64,000 nt of DNA from Plumapathes pennacea (taxonomy: Eukaryota; Cnidaria; Anthozoa; Antipatharia; Myriopathidae): assembly GCA_964036295.1 (NCBI GenBank), contig OZ038465.1:14926667-14990666 (forward strand), in the 5' to 3' direction. Shown here one piece after another: positions 41,208 through 54,400 of this stretch. The notes beneath the pieces were generated by a model. The model made no database searches. It was given only the letters and a program-made list of their open reading frames with translations, and was not told the DNA's origin. The translations under genes were made by a program, and so were the position numbers. How positions within the stretch are numbered: the first letter of the stretch is position 1; every line of letters begins with the position of its first letter.

Positions 41208-41791
41208 GAAGGAGGAAGGATGCAGATGAATATCAGCAAGGGGATAGACAGGAAGAGAGTCAAAACAGGGCCCTGAGGGGGCCGTGGGTGCATTGCCTCC
41301 CCTCTGATGAGTTGCAGGAGTTAGGTGAGAGAGTTAGGACTAGAATGGGGAGAATTCGCCCAAGCAGTGGTACCCATAACAACCCTCTCCACGAGTTAAA
41401 TGGGTGGACTTTTCCGTTATCCGCGGCTGTCTGAGGCTGGGATAAAGTGAGTCACGGTTTCCTTCACGTGTCATGCACCCTACGCTCCAGATGTTGTGAA
41501 CACCCGCGACTGGTGACAATTTTAAACTACTGACAGAGGGTGCATCTCCGTCGTTAAGATTGTCGGTAGCCGGCCCAGCCTCAAGTCACCTGCCCATTCT
41601 TCTCATTTCAAGGATTGAAATGCGTACCACTGCTTTGGCCAATTCTCCCCATTCTAGTCCTAACTCTCTCACCGAACTCCTACAACTCACCAGAGGGAAA
41701 ACAATGTGCCCACGGTCTCCTTAGAGTCCTGTTTCAAACCTCTTCCTGCCTACCCCTTCGCTAACATTCACCTGCACCCTTCCTCCTTCAA
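41208..41791. mobile_element. Foldback element with ~165-bp inverted arms
   Basis: Left arm 41208-41373 begins TGAAGGAGGAAGGATGCAG; right arm 41625-41791 ends CCTGCACCCTTCCTCCTTCA. Homology runs inward through GTTAGGACTAGAATGGGGAG. The unique centre is about 250 bp, with GATAAAGTGAGTCACGG and CCCGCGACTGGTGACAA and no ORF. Long TIRs suggest a foldback or MULE-type non-autonomous element. No target duplication was identified. Confidence 0.75.
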
Positions 41792-43953
41792 CGGAGTTGA
41801 ATGATGGTCATCATCAGGTTGGTAGAAGGCACACAATGATCATACAGGGGACGAGGGACTTGAGGGGACATAGAAGAACATATAGTTAGGAAGATAACAA
41901 TGGATGCTAATATTGGAATGGAGTCTGGAACAGTATGCTTGAGGAATGTCCACAACAGTCTGCAGGAAGTCAGCCCAGAAGAGTCTGTCTGCAACAGTCT
42001 GCAGGAAGTCAGCCTGGAACAGTCTGGAGCAGCTGGAGAAGAACATCTGACTATAGTTGGGAGAACAGAAAACATGGGGTAAGAAAACAGTATAAAAGTA
42101 ATAATATTGTAATCAGTGGATGAAAATATTGAGCATGGGTACTGACAAAAATAGAATATAATAGGGGAGAACTGTATTTACTTTTTTTTTCTTGTCAGTG
42201 ATAAAACACAACAACACACTGATAGTGAAAAGGAAAATGCTAATTCGATTACCTCAACTGAATCAGAATCAGAAAGCAGTCTCAATCACCAGAAAAGATA
42301 AAAAAGAAATGCACTGTGTCACAAAACTAGACTGGCATTGCCAGTGAGCTCGCAGTGTGAGTTGGGTCGAGACCAGAATATACTAAAATGGAAATTAGGG
42401 ACAAGAGTGGAACTGCCAAGAGACTTCCAGTTTTTCACCAGAAAAATATCACAGTATAGAGAGCTTAGTATTTGACACCTTGTTCAAATGAAACCTGATT
42501 AAACTATCATATTACAACACTCATACACTTGCTTCTTAAAGGTTAAGCAACTCTGCATTTCGAGCTTAGGAGCCAAAGGGTCAGAGCAGGAAAAGCTGAG
42601 TAATGTGTGACTTGTCCGTTTATGCACAATCGAATTTGACAGTTTAACTTCGAACACTTGTTTTTAGTCAAAGGCCAAGATTAATCCAGCCTTCACGCTT
42701 CAATCTATCTGTTTCTAACTGAATGCATTTCATTTCTATAAGGCTTTCAATATTCGTGCTCTGTAACAAATATAAAATTGAAAGCGAGGAATGTAACATG
42801 ATACTTGTTTACAATATTATTGCATGGTTTTGTTCACAGAGTGTTCAGCCAATTTGTGACTGCAAAACTCAATGCCCAGGACTAATTCGGTGTATTTTTC
42901 ATTTCTAGTATACAATCACCCATTGCAAAACAAAGGCTACATGATCAAATTGAAGAAACATTTCAACAGGCAATGTATGATAAGCAGAAGCATTTTGTAA
43001 GGCAACAGATGTCATGTACAGTGTAAAGCAAAGATTGCCATTGTTTACGGCTAAAGCTCATCGTAGCTTTGGTTTTTGTCTTCGGCCTCGTATCTTCCCA
43101 GAAGTATTTCATGTCGCCACAAAACAGTGAACTTAGAAACACAAGCAAAAATCATCCCTAAAATCCAGTTTACCGGTTTCGTAACATGTTCCACAGAGCC
43201 AAACAGTGTTTAGTCTGGATGGGATGCAGTCAACTTTCACACACAGACAAGCAATTCAACAGCCCACATCTCAAGTTGTTCGCGAAGTCAATTTACGTCA
43301 TCGCATGTCATGTGACAATGTGAACCAATCACGGTGTGCTGATTCTCAACCCACAAAAAAAAATGGAAAAAAAAAAAAGAAATTGCAATTTTAAGCTCAC
43401 CGCAGCCGCGAGCAATTATCAAAAAAATGCACAGTTTGAATTTCAAGGAGTTGAAACTTCCTCTTTCATGACAGTGAAATGCAAGGACACTGCCTGCCCA
43501 GTGTTGGGCTGGAACCAACAGACACGGATACCAACAGAACAACAAAAAGTGTAAAGAAATATAAAGCATGACCAACAAAAAATAAATACCTATACCAATA
43601 CGTAAACAGATAGATGAGAATAAGATAGAAAACCGGTAGGCGAAACAGAGCAAAAGATACCAGGAACGGAAGGAAGGAACAGAAATGAAAATACAGCAGA
43701 AGAAAAAAAAAAGCTATGTGACTGGGAGAGCAACAAAACAAGAAAACTGGGGGGAAAATAACTATCGAAGATTAAGGATATGAAGGGAGAAACGAAGGCC
43801 AAACAAATTAACACGAAGGTGTGATCAAGGGTGACAAATGCGTTTTGCATAAATGACACGGGAGGGAACTTGAGCGCGCACATGGCCTGAGAAGGCGAGA
43901 TGGTTACGGGAAGAAACGACAAACAACAACGACAGAACCTAAAACTAAATTAC

Positions 43954-44120
43954 CTGTAAAAGGGAGCTTCGTTTAGGTGTGAAGCCGGACGCTTTGGGTC
44001 GCTTTGAAGGCTGTACTGTTCTTCAGTTGTGAGCAAGGTGGATGCCCTAGCTGAAGGGAGTCCGGAGAGCAGAGGCGTTTGGGACTCTGAAGGTTTCTTT
44101 CCTGCTGACTTGGAAGCCAT
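43954..44120 (-). CDS. Candidate first coding exon, unknown protein
   Basis: On the minus strand an ATG opens a 55-codon frame, MASKSAGKKPSESQTPLLSG then LPSARASTLLTTEEQYSLQS, rich in Ser/Thr/Lys, and ends at TACAG followed by GTAATT, a good donor. The composition looks like a cytoplasmic tail. Continuation exons were not identified with confidence; the hydrophobic exon at 37855-37990 could belong to it instead of the GDE1-like gene. It may also be a chance frame in a GC-richer promoter region. Confidence 0.3.
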
Positions 44121-45413
44121 TCCGTACTTGGGGATCCGTGAATATCTTGTGAAGCGACAAGCAAAATTCGGCCATCTTGTTTTCCGGCAAAATGTCGAAG
44201 CAAATGATCACGAGGCGAGGTGGCTCAGCGAAAAGGTGTCAAAATTCCCGCCCTCATTCAACCTCGTTCCCATTGGTCGGGAGCTTCTGCCGCGGATGGC
44301 CCTGGGAACGAGGTTGTGATTTGCCTCGTCCCCAGTCGCTCCTCCTCGATTCCAACTAGGTGCGCGAGGAAGTATGGGAAGGGGAGAGAGGGCGCGCGGA
44401 GTAAGATGGGAAGGAGAGAGAGAAAGCGGAGCGTCTGCCGCGGATGGCCCTGGGAACGAGGGTGTCTCTCCTTCCCAGCAACCCCTGTCCCCAGCTTTTT
44501 TGCGTCAGCTTTTGGCTGGGAAAGGGGGAAGAAGAGACTGTGGAGGAGGCATCCCTAACCCCAACACTGCCCACTGATTATCCATGATGCCGGTGCTCGT
44601 CCAGGAGTAAAAGTGTGGCCAAGCAAAAGCTGCTGGGGTCGGGGTAGGGGCAAATTCCATTATTGCCATTACTGTCCGACTTGCTCTGACATTTCAAGTG
44701 AGATTTCATGTTGTATGTAGGCCCGTTGCTCAATTTATGTTATAGAAAATATATTAAACTAACTTATAATCGAGTGTACAGTCTAAATCTACAGTTTTGT
44801 GCAAAGACCGCTGATTCAAAAATAAGATGACCGCGGTGTCACGTGCGGATAAAAAAAAAAAAAAGCCGGTCGCACGAGATGCCCACCGGCTCCTTTCTTC
44901 TGCAGAGCGTATGGATGGCGGTTTTTGATTGGCTTTCCAAAACCAAAACCAAAGCAATGACGGCGCCAATCACACAGCCTAAAGACCTAGTTTTCGCGAG
45001 CGACACAAGCGCAATCTCAATTTCACAATAAAAACAGGCTCGACCCAAATATTGCGTGCTTGTGCTTGCGTCGCTACCGGTGAAAACCAGGCTTAACTCT
45101 GAACAAGAGACCAATCATCTTGTGACATTTGCTTGCGTGCGTGAGCTGACCACAATCGGTTTTTGCTTTCGTTACTGATGGCCGAGTGTGCTGCCTGCTA
45201 ATCTCATTTGGATCAATCAAAAAAGCCTAGCAAACGCAAAACTAAAGCAACCACGAATACTTCAGACAGTCAACGGCTCTGTCATCTTACAATTTTCGAA
45301 CAGCGTCTGGGTCACTTGTGGCTGGAAAACCTCACGGAGAGAAAAAAAAAAGGCTAGTTATACAAAAGAGAGAGGTTATTATGGACAAAGTAAGGTATTG
45401 CGATTTGGACGTC
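44121..45413. other. Intergenic region 3' of WBP11
   Basis: No gene recognised. It includes duplicated GCTGCCGCGGATGGCCCTGG-like segments (44285-44316 and 44432-44462), a GA-rich tract (44365-44425), and diverged TIR repeat sequence with GATTGG and AAACCAAAGCAA motifs (about 44850-45330). Confidence 0.5.
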
Positions 45414-48400
45414 CTACAGTAATCCAGACACTTCCTTCATGAACTGTGCATATGCATCGTCCTTTGTGGCGGTCTCGGCAGCTTTTTGGGTCGGTCTCGA
45501 CACTGAATGTGGTATATTGTCTACACTTTCTATGCCCATAGCGTTTTTGGGTTTGGGTTTAGCTTTTGGTGCTTCTCTCTTCACTCTCAGCGCTGTTGGC
45601 ACAAGTTTAGTCAGTTCTGCTCGCGTGTTTCGTATCTGAGGTTTGGCACTGATGATGGACGTGCGTTCTTTCGTCCCCCCTGGAAACAAAAAAGAAATTA
45701 TTAACAAATGGGTCATGTGTATTAACCAGGGTTCGTACTATTTTGGGCTTTTAAAATTCCATGACTTTCCATGACGTTGTCCATGACTTTTTAAAGTAGT
45801 GACCTAAAGTTGACCAGTTGTTTACAAAAATTAACAAAAACTGTCCGTTTCCCGAGTCATATTTCCTTTTTTAAATTACAAGAAATTTATTCCGTACAGT
45901 GAACGTCATTTTCCATGACTTTTCATGACCCACACTTAAATTCCATGACTTTCTAGACCTGGAAAATGAAATCCGAAAATTCCATGACTTTCCAGGTTTT
46001 CAATGACCCGTACGAACACTGTTAACGTTTGCACGTCGTAAAAATGCAAAAATGAATTAACGTTTTCCCTCTCATAGTGTTGTCTTTCAGTCACACACCG
46101 AAGACATACCATATTGTACATAGAGCCTGGCTTTTGTTAACTTGCTCAATGAAATCAAATTTACAATATCAGTTTTCAACTGTATTTTGAGCTCAGGAGC
46201 AAAAGAGTAACCAAAGGAGGACACTTGGTAGTTAGATCTATCCGAGCTGGAAATGAGTCACATGTGAACAGTCCTAAATCTGATTTGATTTTTCGACAGT
46301 ATGAAAATTTGCCAAAATAATAACACTAAAATATATACAATTTTAGTACCATCTCAGTTCAACCCGGTCTTCCAATTTTGCACTGCTGATTGGTTTCAAC
46401 TTTAAAGCAAAACCAGATGCAAATTACTTCTACAACTTAAGTTACTTCAAGAATAAAGAACCTCCGCCTTGCAGTCAAGCAGCGGTTTTACTTACTACAC
46501 GAATACAAATCTCGACTCACCTCTCCCGCCGTCAACGTTGGCCATGGGAGGTTTGCTAATAACAGATGGTGGTGCCGACAAGATCGCACCCAAACTGGGA
46601 GGCATCACCCCGGGGGGTGGGGGTCCGGGCGGGCGCATCGGCAAGGGAGGCATTCCCCGTGGGGGTGGTGGTGGCATGTAGCCTCTGGGTCCTCTCTGCA
46701 TCACTGCTGCCAAATTTGGAGGGAGCCCTGGCGGAGGTCCTGGAGGCATACCCGGCGGGGGCCCTGGGGGCCTTCCTGGTGGGGGCCCTGGTGGGAACGG
46801 GCGAGGAGGGTTCCCGAGGGGTGGTGGGTGGATTGGAAAGTTTGGTTGGACCACTGAGGGAGGGGGACGGATGGGCGGTGGCCCTGGAGGGGGTCCAGGA
46901 GGCATGGAGGGTGCCGCTTGAGCTTGTGGTTGATCTTGTCTTGTTTCTTTCTGGTTTTGGTTTTCATTTTGGCCTTGCTTTTCCTGTACAAACAAAGCAA
47001 GAGACAACATTAGTTCCAGGAATGTTTCAACAAAATAGTAATTTATTGTGTTCATGACTACACTACAAACAACCTGTGTTTCTCGCAGTTGAGTGGATGA
47101 GGTCCCTTTTCGCTGTTTGTACACGGAAACTGTAACTGGAGCGTTTTGAAAACTAGCCCCCTTTTGGGCAGTACTTTCGAATAGGCGCGTTTTCACAATC
47201 GAAGTTACCGTTTTCGTGTAGTTGGGAGAAAGAGGCGCAATTTATTTTTGCTGAGCAACTTTGAATTCTTTCTTTGATTTTGGCCCTTGCTAATGCGTAC
47301 ACGTTTTTTAAAAAGTCAGGGTGACCACTGTGAATGCTGATTAAACTATAAATTCTCGTTACATCAGCCACAAACACGTATCCTTTTCATAAATTGTTGG
47401 GAGAATTCACACACCTGTGCCTGTGGAGGCTGCTGACCAGCCATCTGCAACATGAACTGCTGGATTCCTGACGGACCGCCCTCTTTTCTTGATAAAGATG
47501 AGTTCGGTACAACTTCATCAGCAAATCTGACCTGGCGAGATCGTCCTTCACCATCTTTTGACAAACATGAAATAAGCTTAGACTTAAATATTAAAGCGCT
47601 TTTCGGATGACTGTCGAAAACCAAACCAAAGCAATTACATAGCCAATCAGTGGGGCGAGCAAAACACGTCCGACAGTTGTACGAGCAAAACCAAACCAAG
47701 TAATTGCGATTGATTCTAGTAACCAATCAGAAGTGCGATAACACGCCATCACCACTTGCTTTCCTTTGCTCTTGATTGGCCAAGAATGTTGCTAATCTTC
47801 TTAGGACCAATAGGAAAGCGTAGCAAACGCAAAACCAAGGCAATCACACGATTACTTTCGACAGTCACCCGAAAAACAGCTGTAATACAGAGTTTAAGAT
47901 TGCCACATTCCGAAGCCCGCAAACTTTAAACCTCAAACCGCAAGAAGCTACACGTCACGTCTGCCGTCTTTTGTGTAATGTTTTAACACAGGGAGCATTC
48001 CTTGGGCAAGTCTAATACCGCAGCAATAAGCTCCCACTATACCTGCATGACTGGCCTCCTCTTGAAGCTCTTGACTCTGTGGCATGTCTTCTCCTTCTGA
48101 TAGTTCTGCCTGATCCCGTGCTGGGTCGTACTCCTCGTCTTCCATGCCAGATTCACTGGTGGAGCTGCCACTTTCACTGTGATTATCCAAGTTGTCATCA
48201 TCTGCTGCAGGGGGAGGGGGAGGGTACGTGCCTGGTGGACCAGGGGGAGGTAGTGGTGGAACTCCAGGGGGAGGCCCTGGTGGAGGTCCTGGAGGAACTA
48301 GACCAGGGGGGAGCATTGGGGGAAAGCCAGGAGGGGGTCCAGGGGGAATTAGGCCAGGCGGAAAGTGTCTGTGAAGAATAAAAGTATCTCATACGCTATC

Positions 48401-51400
48401 CTGGGAGGAGGAGGGGGTGGGGGGTGGGGGTTGGGGGTCATCAGCCATAAAACATAGGTAGAGGAAGTTAAATAGTGAAGAGCCCTAGTAACCCCATGGC
48501 TTTCCCCCAAGGGCTACAGAGGGTTTGAAGCAGTGTTGCTCAATACTTCACCATAGCAAAAGGTTTTGTTCCCCATGGGAGGCATACAGTCTGCATAATT
48601 TAGGTTCTGAAGGTTGCAAACTTGTGAGTGAATTTTGTAGAAACTTCAATATGATTTAATGAAACACATCAGCTTACCCAGGAATTGGCATCGAACCAGG
48701 TAAAGGAATGTCACTGGGCATCAGCATACCTGTACAAGAAGATAGAACTCTGGTCAAAATAAATATGAAGAGCAATTAATTTATTAATGATAACAATAGT
48801 AGTGAAGCTTGTTATTTGGAAATGCTTTTGAGGAGTGCTACACAAGTCACATGCTTGAAGGATGTGCGCTGTCACCACCAATTATGCTAACACAAAATTG
48901 GGGTTGTAGATTCGTTTTTGCATGACTGTTGAAACTAAGAAACTATTGAGACTGTGTGATTGCTTTGGTTTTGTGTTTGATATGCTTCCTGATTGGTCCG
49001 ACAAGTACAGAAACATGCTCGTCAATCAAGAGCCTTACACGTATGTAAATACAAAAAATGTTTAATAAATTGGCCCCTGGTAATATTAGCATCAGGGTAA
49101 TCTTGAAACTTTGCTTGCATGTGAGACAATTTGTTGGTAATTCTAGTACAGATACAGTGGCCTATCAGGGCAGGCATGACTTTCAGGGTGCCCTGAAGTA
49201 GTACACTTACCAGAGTGGGGTAGAGGAATATTAGGAGGCAAAGGGATGTCAGTCAGGTTTTGGCCATCCTCCTGGTGGAAGAAACATTTGAACATGTCAT
49301 TTGACAAATTGTACCTTGTCATTGAGCTGAAATAGTTTTTATCATTATAAATTCTGGTGCGATATAGGGATTTCTGCCACTGAGAAATGTTGTATTTGAA
49401 CACATGTAAAAATGTGATATTTTTACATGTGTTAATATCAGCCAAGCAGTGATCTTGCATGTTTTCGCATTTCTTAGTGGTGGAAATCTCTGTATTGCAC
49501 CAGAGTTTATGAAATAAACAGAATAATACATGGACACTAGGAGATATGAAATTTATCTTCTTGTGCTCATTTCAATATATCGTACTCATTCGCTTCACTC
49601 ACTCGTAAGATATCGAGATGAACATTTGAAGATATATTTTATACCTCCATGTACCCATATATTATTGTATTTTGTACATTACAGCACTAGATACAAACTA
49701 AAAAGTACTGTACCTCTTCCATTGTCTTTCTCCTAGCCTCTGTTGTGTGAGATAAAAGGCAAAAAAGAACATTAGTAGAATACAATAGGGGGAGAAGAAC
49801 AGGGTAAAGAAAAAGAAGCAGAAGGGAAGAAGAAGAAGAAGAAGAAGAAGAAGAAGAATTACAGAAAGTACAGTAATTTATGTTTATGACAAACTGTTAT
49901 ATGCAATGTGTGATAGTGAGTAGTGCCATTTCAATAAAATACTCTGAGCAACTGAACTCTTACCATAGTACTCCATGTGATTTTTTAATCTTCTCGATTC
50001 ACTTTCGGACATTAACCTGGGGTAAACACGACAACAAGTCCTTACTGCTAACCTAACAAATTTTTATCATTTGAAAGTTTGCACATAAAAAGTATGGTGT
50101 ATATTGTTGAACGTAACATTTTGCAAAATGATGTCACACTTAATGTGTTGGCAAAATCAGCACACCTCTAGGTCTCACTACACTGAAATAGCAGTGTTCA
50201 CATGATTGTAGATAATCAAGAGTGATCAACTTCCACTTTCTCTTTCAGTATCTGCTATCAATTATCACTACATATCTCATACACTTTCTTCACATAAGAT
50301 TGGGAGAATCTGTGTTGTGAACTTGGGAGTAAAGGGGTTCAAAGGACAGCTGAATTTGGTTGTTGCATAATTTAGGTACCATCACATCTACTGTATTGTA
50401 CTCACTTTCTGAGTTCCACATAATGCTGGGGATCTTCTTTCTCCTGAAATGAAACATCAACACACAAGGTTTGTTTCCTGAACTGTCTCTGTTTGCAACT
50501 ACCAAACACTTTCTCTACTAATACCTTGTTCACACCAATGCTTAAACATGTTTAAAAGGTGTTTAATAAAACTTTTTTAGTTAGGTCGGCCGCTCACAAT
50601 ACGAGTGCGACAAAACTAAACTGGTTTAAAACCCGTCCAACTAAACAACCTGTGTGAGGTGGTGTAAAATGTTGTGTAATTGACACAAAATCAAAACAGG
50701 ATTTAGAAAACGCAGTCTTGGTTTAATTAAACTGGTTTAGTTGGTGTGAACAGGGTATTAGTGGTCAATATCAATGTATTTTGTCAAGCTTTCAGTGTCT
50801 CATCATACAAAAGGGGATCTTGAGTTAGTTTGCAGAGATAGACTTATAACAATCACAAACAGATTGTGCATAACCAAATCTCTTGAAAGTGTAAGTTGTC
50901 AATTCAGTTAGAATCCTATGACTTACAACTAGTTTGACCATTCTGTCTAGAGTCTCCTGTAATTTCTTTTTCTTGTCTTTCAGAGCCTTGTCATTCGGTA
51001 GAGGTACTGGTCCAGCTTCAACTTCTACAGAAACAAGAATTAAGTTAAAAAAACAGAGGACCAAAAACAGTCTAAAGTTTTTAGATGACTGACAAAAACC
51101 AAAGTACCCTGCCAACCACATACAGTAAGCTGTGAGAAATACTTCAGCCAACAAATAGAAGCCAAAGGAATTTGTGTGTTTCTAAGAAACCTATCAGCAA
51201 TGCTAAAAAACACCATTGCCACTTGCTAGATCACAATGTTGAGTTTTGCTTTTGTTCCTGATTGGCCTAGAATGCTGCTAAACTTGTTTAGGCCAATCCC
51301 AAAGCATATCAAACACAAAATCAAGCAAATCACAAGTCAGGTTACATATTTTTGACAGTCATCTGAAAACCATTCTAATTTTGAAGGGTTGTTTGTTGAA

Positions 51401-54400
51401 ATGCAGTAAGTGAAAATTTAGGTCAATTTTCATTTTCTGTTATTTTTAATCAGAATTTTGTCTTTCAAAATCTTCGTTTGTTAATGGAAAAACATGTGTT
51501 CCATTGCTGTTTTTTTGGGGGGAATTTGCCGTTTGGGAAGTCTAAAACCAGCTCTTAGAAACGGACCGTATCTGCTTGACAACTGACTGATTTGGCAGGA
51601 AACCAGCTCTTGTTACGCATAATCGTGGTGATTATGCAGCAACACAATTATCACTGCCTGCTCTGAACTCACCCACATTGTCAATTTTCTCAATCTCCTC
51701 CAGGATTTTCTTGGGATCTTTTGACTTTAGGACCGCTTCTCTGACCATTTTTCGTTGCTTCTTATTCTGAGAAATAGTGAAACAATACAACATATCATGA
51801 GATTGTGAAAACTAGTGGGTTATAGCAGCTAGCCCAAAGATTTATAGCCATGACTCTTTAACTCAGACAGTTGTTATTCTGGGTTATCAAAAAACTTACC
51901 AGCCCAACAGGAAAGTTCGGTGCCTTGGGCCTCTGGCTGGCTGACATGGCTTTTATCGTGCCTTGGTTTTAGTGATTTAAAAATGCAACTTCTAATTTGT
52001 TCTGGTCTACTCAGTTGGGAAATGTCAGGATAACACGACTGAACTGACAACAAATTGAAACACCAAAAAAAAAAGCATCACTAAATATTGTGAAAATGAT
52101 CCCCATAGTTCAGCCTCAGTTTTATTGCCAAATCAAGCCGGGTCCAAATCCACTAATAAGGTGCAGTGTCATCACATTGTTGTATCCTTGTGAGTACTTG
52201 CCTTCTTTAGTTCTCTCTTTCTCTGTTCTTTACCTGAAAAACACAAAAATTTAGGTTAGATTAGTGAGCAAGACTCCTGACAATCATACAAAAGAACAGG
52301 TGAAACTGAACACAACAGTTTAATGCACTGCTGTGAAGTGCAACTGTTCCTGTCGATTATGAATAAATTTATGTACAGTATCTTCATTTATTATATGGAC
52401 ACGAGTGTTTTACTGGAAAATATATCGTGCATAAAATCCATACAAAACTACATCCGGGACCCAAGTGGCATATTTTCCATATCCTCACGTGAAGATATCG
52501 TTGGCATCATTTCCAGCTTTTGCACAGTTGTTTGTGCAATTTCTCATAAAACACTCGTGTCTAAGATAATAAAAATAAAATTACACTGTGGCTTGAAGAT
52601 ATGGATTTTATTTTCTTGTGGTAAAAACAATATTTTACTCACTTGCAAAGCGCTCGTTCGTAAAATGTTGTTTTTACCACTCAAAAACAAAATTCATATC
52701 TTTGCACCGCCATGTAATATCCTCTATGTATGCAACAGAATAATTTAATTTGCACTGTTTATTGTTGTATTGTCTATCTTTATGATGCACTTATTATTGT
52801 TGTACTGCATAATGTTTGTGAATGCAACAGTATAATGCACTTTGTTATTCTAATTTCCCTGCAAATATCGCATAGTGATGTGCAAATAACCCCTTGGTAC
52901 AATAACAAGCAGAAAATAAATTCAAACTGTATTGCACATTGCTTAGGGAAAGCAAAAAATCATAGTATTCGCATATTGTTGAGGGAATAAAAGCCACTTT
53001 CACAATCCTGCAAAGTTCGCGAAGCTAAGATTTTCTGGCAGGCCACCAGTATAGTAAAAAGTGTAAGGCAGGAGTGTATAACTTATTTTATTATATAGAC
53101 ACGAGTGTTTTACTGGAAAATATACTGTGCGTAAAATCCATATGAAACTACATCCGGGACTCGAGTGGCATATTTTCCATATCCTCACTAGTGAGGATAT
53201 CGTTGGCATCATTTCTCGCTTTTGCACGGTTGTTTGTGCAATTTCTCATAAAACACTCGTGTCTAATATAATAAAAAGAAAATTACACGCTGGCTTGAAG
53301 ATATGGATTTTATTTTCTCATGGTAAAAACAATATTTTACCACTCAAAAATCAAATTCATATCTTCACGCCACCGTGTAATATCCTCTATCTATGGTTAT
53401 AATGCAGTTATAGACACAAAACCAAACTCAACAGAGAGATTTACTTGACAAGCAATTATTTATGTGGGGAGTAAAGAGGTGCTGTTTCTTAGTGCACATG
53501 ATAATTTGTGAAAGTGGCTTATTGGATAACAAGGAACACATAAATGAGACAATAAGACTGCAGCAATATGTTTTTACCCAGTGGTTGTATTTTGGCTCAC
53601 TAAAGTAGGTTGCCAAAATATTGCACCACTCATAAAAATACATAGAGGATATTACACGGCAGTGCAAAGATATGAATTTTATTTTCGAGTGGTAAAAACA
53701 ATATTTTACGAACGAGCGCTTCGTGAGTGAGTAAAATATTGTTTTCGCCACAAGAAAATAAAATCCATATCTTCAAGCCGCCGTGTAATTTTCTTTTTAT
53801 TATATACACACGAGTGTTTTATGAGAAAATGCACAAACAACCGTGCAAAAGCAGTAAATGATGCTATTGATATCCTCACTAGTGAGGATATGGAAAATAC
53901 GCCACTCGAGTCCCGGATGTAGTTTCATATGGATTTTCCGCACGGTATATTTTCTAGTAAAACACTCGTGTCTATAAAATAAACAGCTGTACCACACACT
54001 TGAATGTCTAATAAGATACACGTGAAGTATATTAATGACTAATGTCTATTGTGTATGCAGCACTATAATGCACTGTATATTGTGTATATTGTTGTACTGT
54101 CTATCTTTGTGATTGTATCAGTATAATGCATTAAAACATGCGGAAAACCTGGGTTTTGATGAGTACAAGTTAACATATATTTTTGATAACAAAACATTGC
54201 CTTTATATATGCCAAGGCCCCGGTGCTCCCGCTTACGGCGCTTTCTCCCTCACGAATATGTCACAACCAAGCTTCGAAAAAGTTGTCGTTTTTCTCTAGA
54301 TACAGTCGGTTATAACAGTCCAGTGCGCCCTTTACATCACCAAGGCATGCATGTACGAGAACGACCACGTTGCACTCAACAGAGCCCAAAACCATAATAT

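Larger units (their letters stand above)
40380..43950. other. Non-coding, repeat-rich stretch
   Basis: No convincing gene. 40430-40925 is low-complexity TTCATTTATTCATTA-type sequence. 40929-41010 is telomere-like. 41208-41791 is a foldback element. 41930-42030 has two copies of a 50-bp unit containing CAACAGTCTGCAGGAAGTCA. 43290-43330 has a cluster of TTACGTCATC, CATGTGAC and CCAATCA motifs that could belong to a promoter. Short open frames throughout show no recognisable domain. Confidence 0.6.

Noticed and set aside
44210-44235. GAGGTGGCTCAGCG resembling a tRNA or tRNA-derived SINE head
   Set aside because: No matching acceptor stem, T-loop (GGTTCGAATCC) or cloverleaf follows.
45722-46025. 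hAT superfamily assignment for the AGGGTTCGTAC element
   Set aside because: No 8-bp duplication is visible; the flanks are TTAA on both sides, so a TTAA-targeting family fits better.
46566-48381. Plus-strand frames rich in Gly/Val opposite the proline-rich exons
   Set aside because: They are antisense shadows of WBP11 exons 10 and 12, caused by GC-rich proline codons.
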